A DNA stretch of 64,000 nt, taken from the NCBI GenBank assembly GCA_003342815.1, contig PTEX01000032.1, forward strand, positions 2,617,894 to 2,681,893, read 5' to 3'. Source of the stretch: Eudromia elegans. Lineage: Eukaryota; Chordata; Aves; Tinamiformes; Tinamidae. The notes below the pieces were generated by a model that was not told the DNA's origin, searched no databases, and saw only the letters and a program-made list of their open reading frames with translations. The number at the start of each line of letters is the position of its first letter. Within the stretch, counting starts at the first letter, position 1. The position numbers were made by a program, and so were the translations under genes. Shown piece after piece: positions 12,201-23,828 of this stretch.

Positions 12201-12486
12201 AAAAGGAGAAGCAACCCCCCTCCCCAAACCAAACAGAGTATGTTACATATGGAAGAGAAAAATATGACAGGTTGCACGGTAACCAGAATTTCACCACATC
12301 CCAAGCTTATACAATGGAGTCACTATGAGAAGAACAACCGGCAGCAGCCCCAAGACCTGCAGGAGCAGAACCGTGATGGCCCCGTGGCCTCCATTGAGGG
12401 CCAGAGCCACCAGGGCTGCTCCCTGCAGTCCAGATCCACTGCCCACACCGTGGGAAAGGTTCATTCATGAGCCCCGGAGGGCTCCG

Positions 12487-12612
12487 ATTGGCTGAAAAGG
12501 TTGCTGCGTCATCAAACGCCGGGCAGTTTTAACCAATGGGATCGCTCGCTCATGGACTGAGTGGGGCCTGAAACAGATCCATTCACATTGACATGAGCAA
12601 GGGTGGGGGCGG
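12487..12612. promoter_or_regulatory. Promoter-like cluster: two CCAAT boxes, CRE/AP-1-like site and GC box
   Basis: ATTGG (an inverted CCAAT box) lies at 12487-12491. TGCGTCATCA, an ATF/AP-1/MARE-like site, is near 12504. CCAAT is at 12533-12537 in AACCAATGGG, and GGGTGGGGGCGG, an Sp1-type GC box, starts at 12601. Paired CCAAT boxes about 45 bp apart with an intervening CRE-like site are typical of NF-Y-dependent TATA-less promoters. The position inside the presumed MID2 3' UTR is unexpected, and chance co-occurrence is not excluded. Confidence 0.35.
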
Positions 12613-14185
12613 CTCATCCCACCTGGATGGCGTTTGGGCGGATTTGGCCTTTGGAAAAGCATGAGAAATTGCTCCTAACCCCCTTGCTGCCTGACGTGGG
12701 TATGAGACAGATGTGGTGGGCTACGGCGATCCCACTGCAATTAGTGCAATTTCATCAGGTGCAAATGTCACATTAATGGCTCGTGTGCTCTGAGTTAATG
12801 GATGCGCTGAGTCCTCTAGCAAGAAGCCAGGCAAAGCGGTGCCAGGGCAGGCAGAAAGCTTGGCACCCGCATTGCAAATGCTAAAAATCCATCTCCAGTG
12901 CTTGGGCATTTCTTTGAGGTCAGGACATTGCAAGCAGCCCTTGATGGGCCCGGCACAAGGGGAAAACAATTTAGTGACATCTCCACATGTCTTTGAAAAG
13001 AAACAGGCAAACAGAAACGGCAATTTGTCATCTTAAAATTAACTGTATCCTAGAGCAAAGGTTCCCACCCACCAGCTGTGGGAGGAGGGCCAGGCCACCA
13101 TCCTCCTGCCATGCCATGGAAACACCTTCATCCAGCAGCGCATGGAAAATGCCAGCTCTGCCCATCTAGATCCTGGTTGTGCCAACAGCCTGGGACTTTT
13201 CTAGTGGAAGAGGGTTGAGGATGAACAACAGTTTCAAACCTTTCCCCTAGAACAATATCCATGGGACAACAGCGGATGTCATAGCTCACGGACCAATGCT
13301 AACGTGGGCTCAGAGTGCAGAGCAGTGACACATCCCAAGGTCTCTCCAAGGCCACTGCACTCCTCATAGACCCCAGCTCCTGTCTGCAGACACCTGCACT
13401 GGACTTTTGTTGCCAGGAGCTTCCCACAATGTGCAAACCGATGCCCTTTGCGCAGCCCTGGCATTAGCATGTGCCCACTTCAAGCTCATGACCCCTTTCA
13501 TTCATGCCCCATGCCAGCTCACGCTAAGGATCAGTAAGTGCAGAGGCAGAAGCTTGGCTTTGGGTCATAAAGCATGGAAACCATCTTTGGGCATGACTTT
13601 CCCGGCCTCTCAGCGCAGGGATATGTGCTTTTCTTCTGCAAGACACTGGACACTAGTGAAGTTTTAGAGAAGCTGCCAAACAGAAAATTCTCACCCGAAA
13701 ATGGTGCTCAGGTCCCACTTGACACTCGAGATGGCCAGGAAAGGGCTCCAGGAAGCTGGTCCCTCCCGCTCCGCCTGCGTCCCTTGGAGAGACGAGCCCT
13801 CTGACCATGCCAGCGCCCGAGAAGGTCACCCCAAAACCCTCTCTGGCCCTTCCATCCCCAAAACAAAAGCAAAACAATCCACATGGCAATCTGCTCCAGG
13901 GGGAGGTCCGCTCACATCGCACGGGGAGTTTCACAAGCCTCATCCTCATGGGAATGGAGCTTGTTAACATGAGTTCATTTCACCTGCGGTTATAGATTCT
14001 TTCTCCCTCTAAAAATGAAAGGGAAGAGCTTCGTGTGGGAGGGCGCTTGCTTGTGTGACCATTACCGAGCCGGCCACAGGGGCTGCTCTCCAGCCTCGCT
14101 GTCTGGAAGCTCCCAGGTGCCGACCATGAGCATCCGTCAGCATCCCCGTGCTGGGCTGCGGGGCACGGGCAGGGCTGGCCCCAGC

Positions 14186-14588
14186 CTAGTGACAGGCTTT
14201 CATCCCTGAGACATACGGGGACTCCTGCGGCCTGCAGTTACACTCCTGTTGTTCTGGGTAATCTATGAAGTCTGGAGCGGGTAGACCCGAGAGGATCATC
14301 AAAGATTTGTTCCAGATGGTGAATGTCGGACACACTGGTAGGATGAAGGAAACTTCAAATGTGTGGAGGTGGAGGGAGTTGGCTGGGTCATAGAAGGACA
14401 GCGCATTGTTGTCATAATCCAAGAGGACGCCGAGACGCTTCATCTGTGGGTGGACCTCCACCAGCATCTCCTTGTTGTTGTGTCTAACCACAAAGTTGTT
14501 GTTGCAGCGGGAGAAGACCCAGGATGAGGAGTTCTTCCCAATCCACTCATTCTTGGGGGCTGACTTGTAGGCGACACCGATGGCGTAC
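14186..14588 (-). CDS. MID2: MID2 coding exon C9: rest of SPRY domain, C-terminal tail and stop
   Basis: The coding part is 403 nt: one base finishing Trp, 133 codons and a TAG stop at 14188-14186. It begins [19 protein letters not shown], contains [33 protein letters not shown] and [13 protein letters not shown], and ends [24 protein letters not shown] and PVCPTFT are standard late B30.2 motifs. The tail after [12 protein letters not shown] is the MID2-specific extension (human: [10 protein letters not shown], here [10 protein letters not shown]). Length and ending match human MID2 residue for residue apart from substitutions, so the C-terminus is complete. The acceptor is CTTCCAG. The 3' untranslated sequence follows directly in the same exon. 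Confidence 0.97.
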
Positions 14589-15325
14589 CTGGAAGACAGG
14601 ACAACCTTTGCTTAATAAACTACCACCCTGGAGTGAGATAACCACATGCTTCAAGAGCCCCCTTCCAAAATACCTCCAATGGTGAGGTAACTTTGTGCTG
14701 TCTGGCCCACCAGGGCTTCAACAGACCCTCTTGAGACAATCCACCATCCTGGCACCTTGCAGGATCACAGAATAACGGAATTACAGAATGGTTGAGGTTG
14801 AAAGGGACCTCTAGAGATCATCTAGCCCAACCCTCCTGCTCAAGCAGGCACCCCTAGAGCATGGGGCACAGGGTGGCATCCAGGCAGGTTTGGGAGATCT
14901 CCAGAGAAGGAGATTCCACAACCTCTCTAGGCAGTCTGTCCCAGGGCTCGGTCATCCTCACAGTAAAGAGTGCTTGGGACATGACCACAAGGGACCCCAA
15001 GGTAGGACCAGCTTTCTGCGGTACCAGTAGTCACTAGATGAGCCGGGCTCAGTTTGTGCTATGCATATAGGATGCAACAGAGAGAAGCAGGCATGGGATA
15101 CACTCCTGCACCCTGAGCTCCAGATTGTCTTTTATGATGTCTTGTAAATCCACAGCCACCAGGATTTAAGCTTCCCCTTCTCAGCAATGGCCACACCAGC
15201 TACCTCTCCAGCCAGGGAGGAGAAAACATGGTCATTTATAATAACAGGTCCTACAGCATCTCTGTTGAAATCACTGAGGGTGTATGAGGGATGAAGAGAG
15301 GGAGGGAGACAAGAGCGGTGCCTAC
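14589..15325 (-). other. MID2: MID2 intron 8 (737 nt)
   Basis: GTAGGC donor, CTTCCAG acceptor. It holds the CR1 3' fragment at 14761-14975. Nothing else was recognised. Confidence 0.93.
14761..14975 (-). mobile_element. CR1 LINE fragment, 3' end, in intron 8
   Basis: Read on the minus strand this is the last 215 bp of a CR1 element. It starts near the TTTACTGTGAGGATGACC block, passes GTTGTGGAATCTCC and GGTTGGGCTAGATGATCTC, and ends in the octamer-type tail CCATTCTGTAATTCCGTTATTCTGTG. It is 5' truncated like most copies. It lies about 170 bp upstream of the C9 acceptor in the same orientation as MID2, without touching the splice site. Confidence 0.93.
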
Positions 15326-15533
15326 CAGGTTGAGGATCCGACCACCACCTCCCAGTAGTGGCAGCCACTGTCGAGGAACACGTTGCCTGCAGCTCCATAG
15401 CACCCCGTCCCGCTGAACCTCTCGGGCGTGTGGCTCTTCTTCAAGGAGCTCTCGTCCTTTTCCATCTGCAGCCCGTCATTCGAGATCTTCAACTTCTTGT
15501 GAGCCATCTTAGGGTCTAGCTTGAAAGGCTGAC
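15326..15533 (-). CDS. MID2: MID2 coding exon C8: start of B30.2/SPRY domain
   Basis: The 208-nt exon completes a Ser codon, then reads [36 protein letters not shown] and [14 protein letters not shown], and ends with two bases of a Trp codon (phase 2). It covers the PRY-like lead and the HYWEV motif that marks the first core strand of nearly all B30.2 domains. B30.2/SPRY domains bind protein partners; in MID1 this region is a common site of Opitz-syndrome truncations. The acceptor is GCAATAG and the donor is GTAGGC. The Trp codon is restored exactly by the first base of C9, which supports both borders. Confidence 0.96.
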
Positions 15534-17010
15534 CTATTGCAAGAGGAAATAGGGATTTATGTTTGTGAGCATCATCATTCTGGCTGAATATGGGATTAAA
15601 TGTTTCCCTGAGGTTCTTTGGCCATCCTCTTCAGGCTGTCACAATGAGATAGGGCTACTACAGAAACAATCCTTTTCCCCTCCAGTCCTGGAAGCTGCTT
15701 TACAGATGCTAATTTGTCTTATTAAGACATTAGGGCATATCCAGGTACCTCGCTCATCTGTTGTCAAGGGCTGATCCGTAAAGAATCTGTAGGGAATCAC
15801 ACCAGACCTGCTGTCTGACCGCAAGCTCCTTAACAAGGGGTGTTTTCAGCTAATAGAAAAGGCACCGAAGATACCATCAAGTACTGCAAACAGATCCTAG
15901 ACTGGATGCACAGTCTGAATTCTTTAACAGATCCATACTCTATTAGCAGTAATGGGAGCTATATGAGCACAGGGAAAGGCGAATAGGCCCTTAAGTGCTG
16001 CTATAACAATATTAAGCCATAAAATAAGTGCTGCAGCATGGAGCGTAGCCCCGCGTTCCCTTCTCCGGCTGATGCAGACTGCTCCCTGCAGAGCACACAC
16101 GGCTCTTACATTATACAGTGGTTTGTTGGATGCTGCACAGCCTTGCTGCAAGACGAACTGCCTGTGCTGGGACTCCTGAGACCAGGTTTCACAAGGCCAA
16201 GGGCACGGCTGATTCTCCCAGGCTGACTTAACCCTGTAGCCTTTCCCTTCTTGGCGAAGCGTTTGACATCTTCAGCCTTCCTGGTCCTGTCTGCTCGAAG
16301 AACTTGTGCCAAGGACGCCCCAGGTCAGATTTCAGAGGGATACACAATCCATTTCACTTAAATGCTTCCCACCCTGCTTTTTCTTTAATAATTTACCGTC
16401 TTTTTGAGACAAGTACCTGTGAAAAAGATGAAACTTTGCATTTTGAAAAGCCCCAAGTGATGTGCTCCATTTCAGAGCAGTGAGAGGAGAGATGGAGTAT
16501 CTGGGGAGTGCTGGTGCTCCCTGCTCCATCCTTTTCTTTTTGCTTGAGTGCATTTGCTCTCTTTGCTCTCAGTTCAGGAATGACTTTGGCCTTCCCTATG
16601 TAACAACTTTGTTTTTTGGTAGGTTTGAATGAAGGCTGAAAATGATGCAGCCCACGTTTCTCCAACGGTCCTGTTTAGTGGTGCCAGCGAGGATGTGCCA
16701 AGGTCTCCTAGCAGAGATGCACCACTCTGCCAGCCAAAGAAACTGAAGCCCAAGTCACCTGTGGCCGAACTCAGCTCTTCCAAACCACGGAGCAAAGCCA
16801 AGGACACGCAGGAAAACAAGTCTTCTCTTGCCCTTCTCTGCCACAGGCTGTTCCCTACTTGCGCCAACCCAGAACCCAACTGCGAGGAGTATGTGATTGC
16901 AGAATTAAAGACAGCTGCATAATGGGAGAACAGCAGGCATAAAATTAAATTGAACAGGCAACTTAATTCTGGTGCTTTTCAAATCCTGTGCTCTTGGCTT
17001 TGCAAACATA

Positions 17011-17100
17011 ATTTTTTCCCTCTTTCTTTCCTTCTTTCTTTCTTTTCATAGGCTTTTTCTTTATGTAATTCCCTAGTTCTTTCTTTTTTTTTTTTTTTTC
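17011..17100. repeat. CTTT-rich microsatellite and T tract
   Basis: Interrupted TTTC units at 17011-17047 and a T run at 17084-17099. In the MID2 sense this is a purine-rich GAAA tract within intron 7. Confidence 0.9.
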
Positions 17101-17731
17101 CATAAAGGAAATTGCAAAGTGGAAGCATTAGCAGCTGAATGTAAGCCCACAGCAACAGCACGGCTGAGATAAACTAGCTGCCAGGCAGCAGTGATTGCAG
17201 TGTCCTTTCCATGGGCTAGTAGGAAATGTCTCACGCTCTGCTATGGGAGAGGCATAAAAGCTGATAGAGCGTGGGCTATTTGAGGAGGTCTAAGAACTGT
17301 AGATAAATATCAGGCCACGTGCACTGGCCATATGCTCTCTGCAAGGAAGGGCAGCTGAACCATGGTCGTCATGTCACGGGTCTTGGGACTGCTCTGTCCA
17401 GAGCTCTGCTGAAATACTGATATAATGGTATTTCAGATGCAACAGAGCTGCTGCTAATATCAGATAAGCACAAGCGGTCCGATGGCAGCAGCAACTCCGT
17501 GTAGGGCTGCACAGTCAGGTCAAACTGTGCAGGAGGTTGACTACACCTGAATGAGCTCCCATTGCCACTTTTGCCTAACTCCAAAGCACAAATTGAATCA
17601 TCTGGTCTCCCTGTTTTAAATGTTTTCCCATTAGAAGCCCCCAGTCTCCCTGTGTTTTTGCAAATAAGCCCCCCAGGGCATTGCGAAGCACCAACCCAAG
17701 TTCTTCTGGTTCTGGCTGCTGAATTTTCACT

Positions 17732-17761
17732 AAGTAAACAGCAAAGAAGTAAACAGCAAAG
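17732..17761. repeat. Tandem duplication, 2 x 15 bp
   Basis: AAGTAAACAGCAAAG is present twice, perfect and adjacent, in intron 7. Confidence 0.95.
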
Positions 17762-20416
17762 TCAATCCATACGTCTCTCTAGGCCTAAGGCCCCAGTGCA
17801 CCAGCAAGACCCGAGTTTGTTGTTGCACCCACGTGTTGGCCTCTCCTACAGTCCTTAAAAGCTCCCAGAAATGCCCCTGATCAACAGCACTCAGTTGAGG
17901 ACCAGGACAACGAAAAGCTGCAAAAGGATGGTAACATCAGCCTAGGCTCTGCAGGACATACAACTGTGACCCTGTAATGGCACTCACCCGCTGTGTGCTC
18001 CAATATCTGATGGGAGCTTGCAATTTTTTGCAGAGCACCATTTGCTGGATAATTGAGTTGAGAGGCCTGAAAGTAAAGCTGTAAATTGGGAGTGACCCCC
18101 TCTCCTCTTCCCCTAGTTATTTTAATATTTCTGTATCTCTGCTTTTCTGTCAGTAATGCAAAGAGACAAGCTCCAAAATAAGAGAGGTATAAAAATACTT
18201 CGCCCCATCAGGGGAGGCACCCCAAGTGCATCCAAGAGCAGCCCAAATCAGGAGTGATAGGGAAGGAAAGTGTCAAGCTTTTTGTAAGCAAGGGGAGACA
18301 AATGGAGATGTAAGAATTGTTCAATCTGCTCTGAAATGTCCCAGTATGACACCCACAAATGCCCTGTGTCTCCATAAACTCCTACTCTGGGCTCTCTGTG
18401 ACTCTGAGGACTGACGCTTGGAGGCCACTGTGGCCTGGAAAAAAATGACTTTCAGGCAGCATCTAAGAGGGGATACACAGTCCTGCAGTCCTCTCTGCAG
18501 AGATCCACCCAATGGAAGAGCAAACCAAGCCAGAGTAACATCCTGCCACCTCTTATTTGCTTCATTCTTCTTCAACACCTGCTGGGCAGTGGAGCCAGCA
18601 ATGCCCCTGCTCTAGCCAGCCCTCTGGGATGCCACCAGATCCTGATATTCAGAAGAATCCAGGTACAAAACTTATCTAATGAAGCTGGTGATTCTCCGGC
18701 TGAATTCTCAACCTGGTCTGTGGGCTCTCAATCAACTGCTCTACAGTCAGAAGCAAACTAGTCAGAGGCGACACTGCCCGGGATGCTGTGTGATGTGGGC
18801 TTGAAAACAGTGTCCTCCTACCTGACGTCACCCTGAGGAAGCAAAGCTACCAGACTGTAATGGAGTTGCCAACTTGCAGAATAACAATAAATCCACTTGT
18901 ATTTTTCTTTTCTCCAACCTCATCTATGTAAGCAGTTTGGGAACACAGATTTAGCACTAACACAAAAGCATGCACCCTCTCCTAGCCGACCAGTTGTAAA
19001 TGAGGAAAGCGTTTTGCAAAAGAATGACAAATATAGGCAAGGGAAAAACAGCAAGTAAGGATGTGCTGTGAGCTCAGCCCAGGATGCTCCAGCCAGGAGC
19101 ACGTGTGAGTCCGTGAGGAGCAGTAACCCCCTGGGGAGTCCTCGTACACAAGACTGGTCATGAAAAGATGACAAAGGTTGCTAAATCAAATGCTCAGAAA
19201 TTCAGAAGTTCCCCAAAATACCCTGTCCTAAACAGCCCCGTTTACACCGTCTTACAACATTACGACTCTCATTAATTACGTGAGGACAAACTATTTTTCC
19301 ATGGAGAGCTTGTTGCCTTCACTACAGAGCCTGGATGCCGCCCAGGCGGTGATCTCCTGGGCAGAATATTATTGTACCCACGTGTCTTATTCATTGCTCT
19401 GAACTGAAACTGTGGTCAAGGTACCACTGTTCATCTCCTCATACTGTTTCCTACAGTTCCATCTCTGTAGAGTCACTCCAGCATTGGATGATGAATCTTC
19501 ATAGTGCCCTGTTGTCATAGTCATAACAACACCTGCACATAATCAGCTGCAATTTAAAGGAATTAAAACATCTCCATCAATCTCGGGTGACAGACCTGTG
19601 AGGACACTCAGTATCACACAGCATCCTGGGCACCTCCAGTTCGGCATGCAGAAAGGGAAGACCCCATCCTCAGTGTTCCCCACCACACAAAAATCATTCC
19701 TGAAGTAACTTCTGTGGGCCACAGAAAGACCCCATGGCAGATTTGCCCTCCTCTCTACTGAGTCTGGTGGGAACAGACTCAGTACTAAAGGCAGCGAGGG
19801 CACCAAGCACGTTTAACCATTGCCAGGATTCTGCATGAGCCCGGGGAAACTCCCATTGAGCACAAGCGCCTGGTAATCATTCAGAGGCTCATAAACTTGG
19901 CCAAATTTGGACAACTATTCACAGCAGTGGTAGTGAACACTTTTCTCAGCCCGAGACCATCTTTACTGCCAAACTGCAAGTCACTGCTCCAAAAAAAGTT
20001 CAAGCTTTGAGCACATGAAAACAGATGGTGACACAGGAAGTCTAAAGACAAGACGAATGATGAGGTTGGCAGCAGATAAACGTCGCAGCATCAAAAGCAA
20101 GCGCATTAATGCTGTGTTCCTTTCCCCTCCGTTACTGAGCTGGAGACACAACGGTTGTTGCAGTGGTCATTCGGCCCCGTGGGAGAGGTTCCTTTTGCAC
20201 ATGCAAACCTATGGCCGCACACGTCCTGTAGTGCGCTGGGGGATTCTTGCTCTGCACCTTCAGAAATGCAGCGAGCTGCTGCAGGCACCTCCGCTGAATG
20301 AGCAGAATTCAAAATCTGATCGGGCACTTATTTAATCTACTAAATCAAGTTCATCTCTGAAGCAGAGCACTTAGCACTCTGCTAGTATCTCCACTGACTG
20401 ACACTGAATAATATAT

Positions 20417-20440
20417 TTAAAAAAAAAAGAAAAAAAAGAG
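20417..20440. repeat. A-rich tract
   Basis: Two A runs separated by a single G, in intron 7. Confidence 0.9.
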
Positions 20441-21211
20441 CATGCCCGGTCTCGAGGGAGCTACTGAAACAAACCTTTTTCACTCCCTTCTGCTCTGTTT
20501 TGTCATCTCATCGCTCTTGGCTTGTCAAGTCACCAATTTCTCACTCCCTGAATGAGCTCTCAAAGCAGGAGAAAGTGCTCAAAGGCAGCAGCTGAAGGAG
20601 GGATACGTTTTCAATGAGCAGGGAGGAAGCTGATGAGAGTTTGCTTTTCATCAGCTCCTCTCCATCCCTGCCGATGCCCTGACTTTGTATAATTACATTT
20701 CATAAACGAGAGCGGGGTGCATGGGTCCTGGTGAAGAAAAGGAGGCAGCAGCAGCAATAAATCACTTCCACAGCCTCAAGTGCGGCACCCAGATGGGATT
20801 GAAACATCAAAGAGGGAGACACAAAGCCACGCTGTGCTCCTCAGGACCAGGCAGAGACATTTTATAACCATCACGAGCGAGATGCGGCCACAGACCAGGC
20901 AGTGTTACACAAAACCCAGTAGAGCCACTTGCAACTTAACGCTGTTTCACGCTGACCCTGCTATTATGTCCCACCAAGGAATAGAAGACAACTGGTCCTA
21001 GAGGGCTTAGGGCTTGGGTATGGCAAAGGCAGGAGCCCTGCCTTGCCATAACCTCTTGTCAGATGAATCCAGTTCTGCCCTTTGAAGCTAATCAGGTTTT
21101 GATTGCTCTGATTTTCCTAGATGTCTTTAATCCTTCTTTATTTTCCCTAGGGGCAAGCTGAAGTGTGAACTCCTTTCTGCTTTGTCAACATGGGCCAAGC
21201 CCCATGCATTA

Positions 21212-21646
<435 letters not shown>

Positions 21647-22274
21647 TCAACGCCCAGCTGCTAATGCTGAGCTCGTGGCTCATGCATCCTTCAGGCTGAT
21701 TTACTGCCTGCTTGAGAGTTAAAAGAATCATCAGGAAAATTTACATAAATGATAAAACCCAGCAGCTGAGGGAAGCTTTTTTTATTAGCACATGAAAGCG
21801 ATGCTTGATAAGGCAAAGGCAGGGGTGAGGTGCTCAAGATGCTGCTGCCATGAGGAAAGGGTGCAGAGAAACAGGATTTCAAATGGGACTTTCTGGCCAG
21901 GGCTGGCAAGGGGCTGGCACTGGGAGCAGATGGCAGCTGGGAGAAGGTGAGGGACGCTGAGCTCAGCCAAGCACTGGGGAAACCTCATTGAGCGGGTAAA
22001 TGTGTGCCCAGCTGGAAGCTCTCATTCTTCACTCCTGCTTTAAAGTGCTGCTGATGAGAGACTGGGAAAGTCCTTCCATTAATCTCGGGAGAAGAGCAGG
22101 ACCTGACAGATCACAGCCTGCACGGCTCCTGGGTTGGAAGCAACAACGAATGTCCCTGGGACATTGACACTTCATGTCCCTTAGCAGCCTGGTGTGCAAA
22201 GAGGCTCAGAGAGAATCGCAGTTCCAGTCAATGCAGCTGCAATTGGTGCTCAGAAAACTTTCAGGAGCCTAAAA

Positions 22275-22298
22275 TTTTTTTTTATATATATATATATG
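22275..22298. repeat. T run with (TA)n
   Basis: T tract leading into eight TA units, in intron 6. Confidence 0.9.
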
Positions 22299-23803
22299 GA
22301 AAGGAACTAAGTGCTCAAAGACCTCCAACACCCTAGGCCCTCATGCAGCTGAGTTTTGTCCTGCTAAAGCTGCAGAATCCCACATGCACTGCAAACAGTA
22401 TTGAAATGAAAACGTGGATCTGTCAGAAAGCATCTCCTGAGCTCCTCCGTGCTGCTCCTCTGCTCTATGGGACCTTGTGCCCATGAGGAGACACTGGCTG
22501 GGGGGTTTGTTTATCCCTGGTGGCTCACTCAGTCCTGCAACAAGGGCTGGTTACAGTCACAGTTTGCATAGATTTGGTTCAAAATATAGGTTGCAATGGC
22601 CCAGGGGATCAAGGCAATCTTATTTTAAGTAAGTCAAAAATAAAGCAGATATGATGCCAATTGCATTCTCTGTGCAGTACAAAGCTACTTTCCTTGGAGC
22701 ATATGCCCTTCAGACAAGCACTGGTAGATGTTATCTCACTGCAGACAAGCCAGCCTTGGGACAAAGTGGCTGCGTAACAATAGCCACCGAGTGACTCAGC
22801 CTCCAGGACAAGTTTCTTGCTAAAAACAATCAATGAGAGCTTGGCCTTGAAGACCGAGAACTTCTATTCTTGCCAAAGCTTTTTTTATGGTGTTTGTCAT
22901 CCATAAAAATGCTTGTCTCCTGCCGTGCTCTTGGCTTTAAGGACAGTGTGAAGAGATGGTTTCCACAGGCCAACTATGTGCTCTTTGGAAAAGTATTTCC
23001 TTTAATGGGAAGTCTTCTCCTTGTGTTCCTGCCAGGTGAGCCAGAGCACAGAGCTCCTTTTCCCTGGAGCCAACCTGGTTTTATAACTCCAATGTAAATC
23101 ATTCCACAACTTTCAGTGTCTCCTCATGCGTGAGTTCAGCCAGACTTGAATGGTCCCATCACCCACTTCTGAATGTGCTGTTCCAACTGACAATATATTT
23201 TTCATTCATTCCTCCGAGATGTTAAATGCTTTCTTTGCTCCCTCTGTGAAGAGCTAACAAAGATGGCCAAGAAAACACTCCCGATGTTAGTCCATTCTTT
23301 CAGAACTGGCTCTCCACTCACTGCTTGTTTTTCCTCATCACCAGTATCTGCACACCCCTCACCTTCTTAGTACTCCCACCAAAGTCCATATAGACTCAGA
23401 AGGTCCCTGTAGGTGACCAATTCCCAACACCTCCGAAGCATTAGTCACTCAACTTGCTCACTCAGCTGAACAAAAACCCGAGCACCCTGGTCCAGATCTG
23501 AACTCAGCCCTGCTCTGAGCAGGACTAGGGTCAGGTGCCTTCAGTTATCCCTTCCCACCCAGACAACTCAGGCATTTCTTTCCTAACTATCACAGCCAGA
23601 TATGAAGGCTGATGACCATTTAAGAACAGAGGCAGAACAGTAGCTGAGTTCTCCCATGCTCCAAGGGACCAAGGCAATGCTGAAGGCAACATTTTGTGGC
23701 TGGAGAAAGCCCAGAAGAGCTGAGGATGGGAAACCCTAGATGGGGAAGGACTGGGCAGCCACAATAAATCTCCAATCTAAAGGAAATAAGTCATCACGAG
23801 ACC

Positions 23804-23828
23804 TTTTTTTGTTTTTTTTTAAAAAAAA
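23804..23828. repeat. T run joined to A run
   Basis: Seven T, G, nine T, then eight A. The joined runs form an A/T hairpin-capable block in intron 6. Confidence 0.9.

Larger units (their letters stand above)
12101..14185 (-). other. MID2: MID2 3' untranslated region (minimum proposed extent)
   Basis: Sequence directly after the stop codon has no canonical AATAAA for over 5 kb. The first plausible end is near 12.1 kb, where a U-rich tract is followed by TATAAA/AATATA variants and then GU-rich sequence. On that reading the 3' UTR is about 2.1 kb. Long 3' UTRs are usual for MID1 and MID2, so use of the later signals near 11.4 kb or 9.0 kb is quite possible. No repeat element was recognised inside this interval. 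Confidence 0.5.

Noticed and set aside
12078-12470. 130-codon plus-strand frame starting in the AT tract
   Set aside because: Starts in simple repeat and encodes a Lys/Asn-rich low-complexity start. It is antisense to the proposed 3' UTR.
18180-18200. TATA-like GTATAAAAATAC as a promoter
   Set aside because: An isolated motif in an AT-rich intron without supporting elements.
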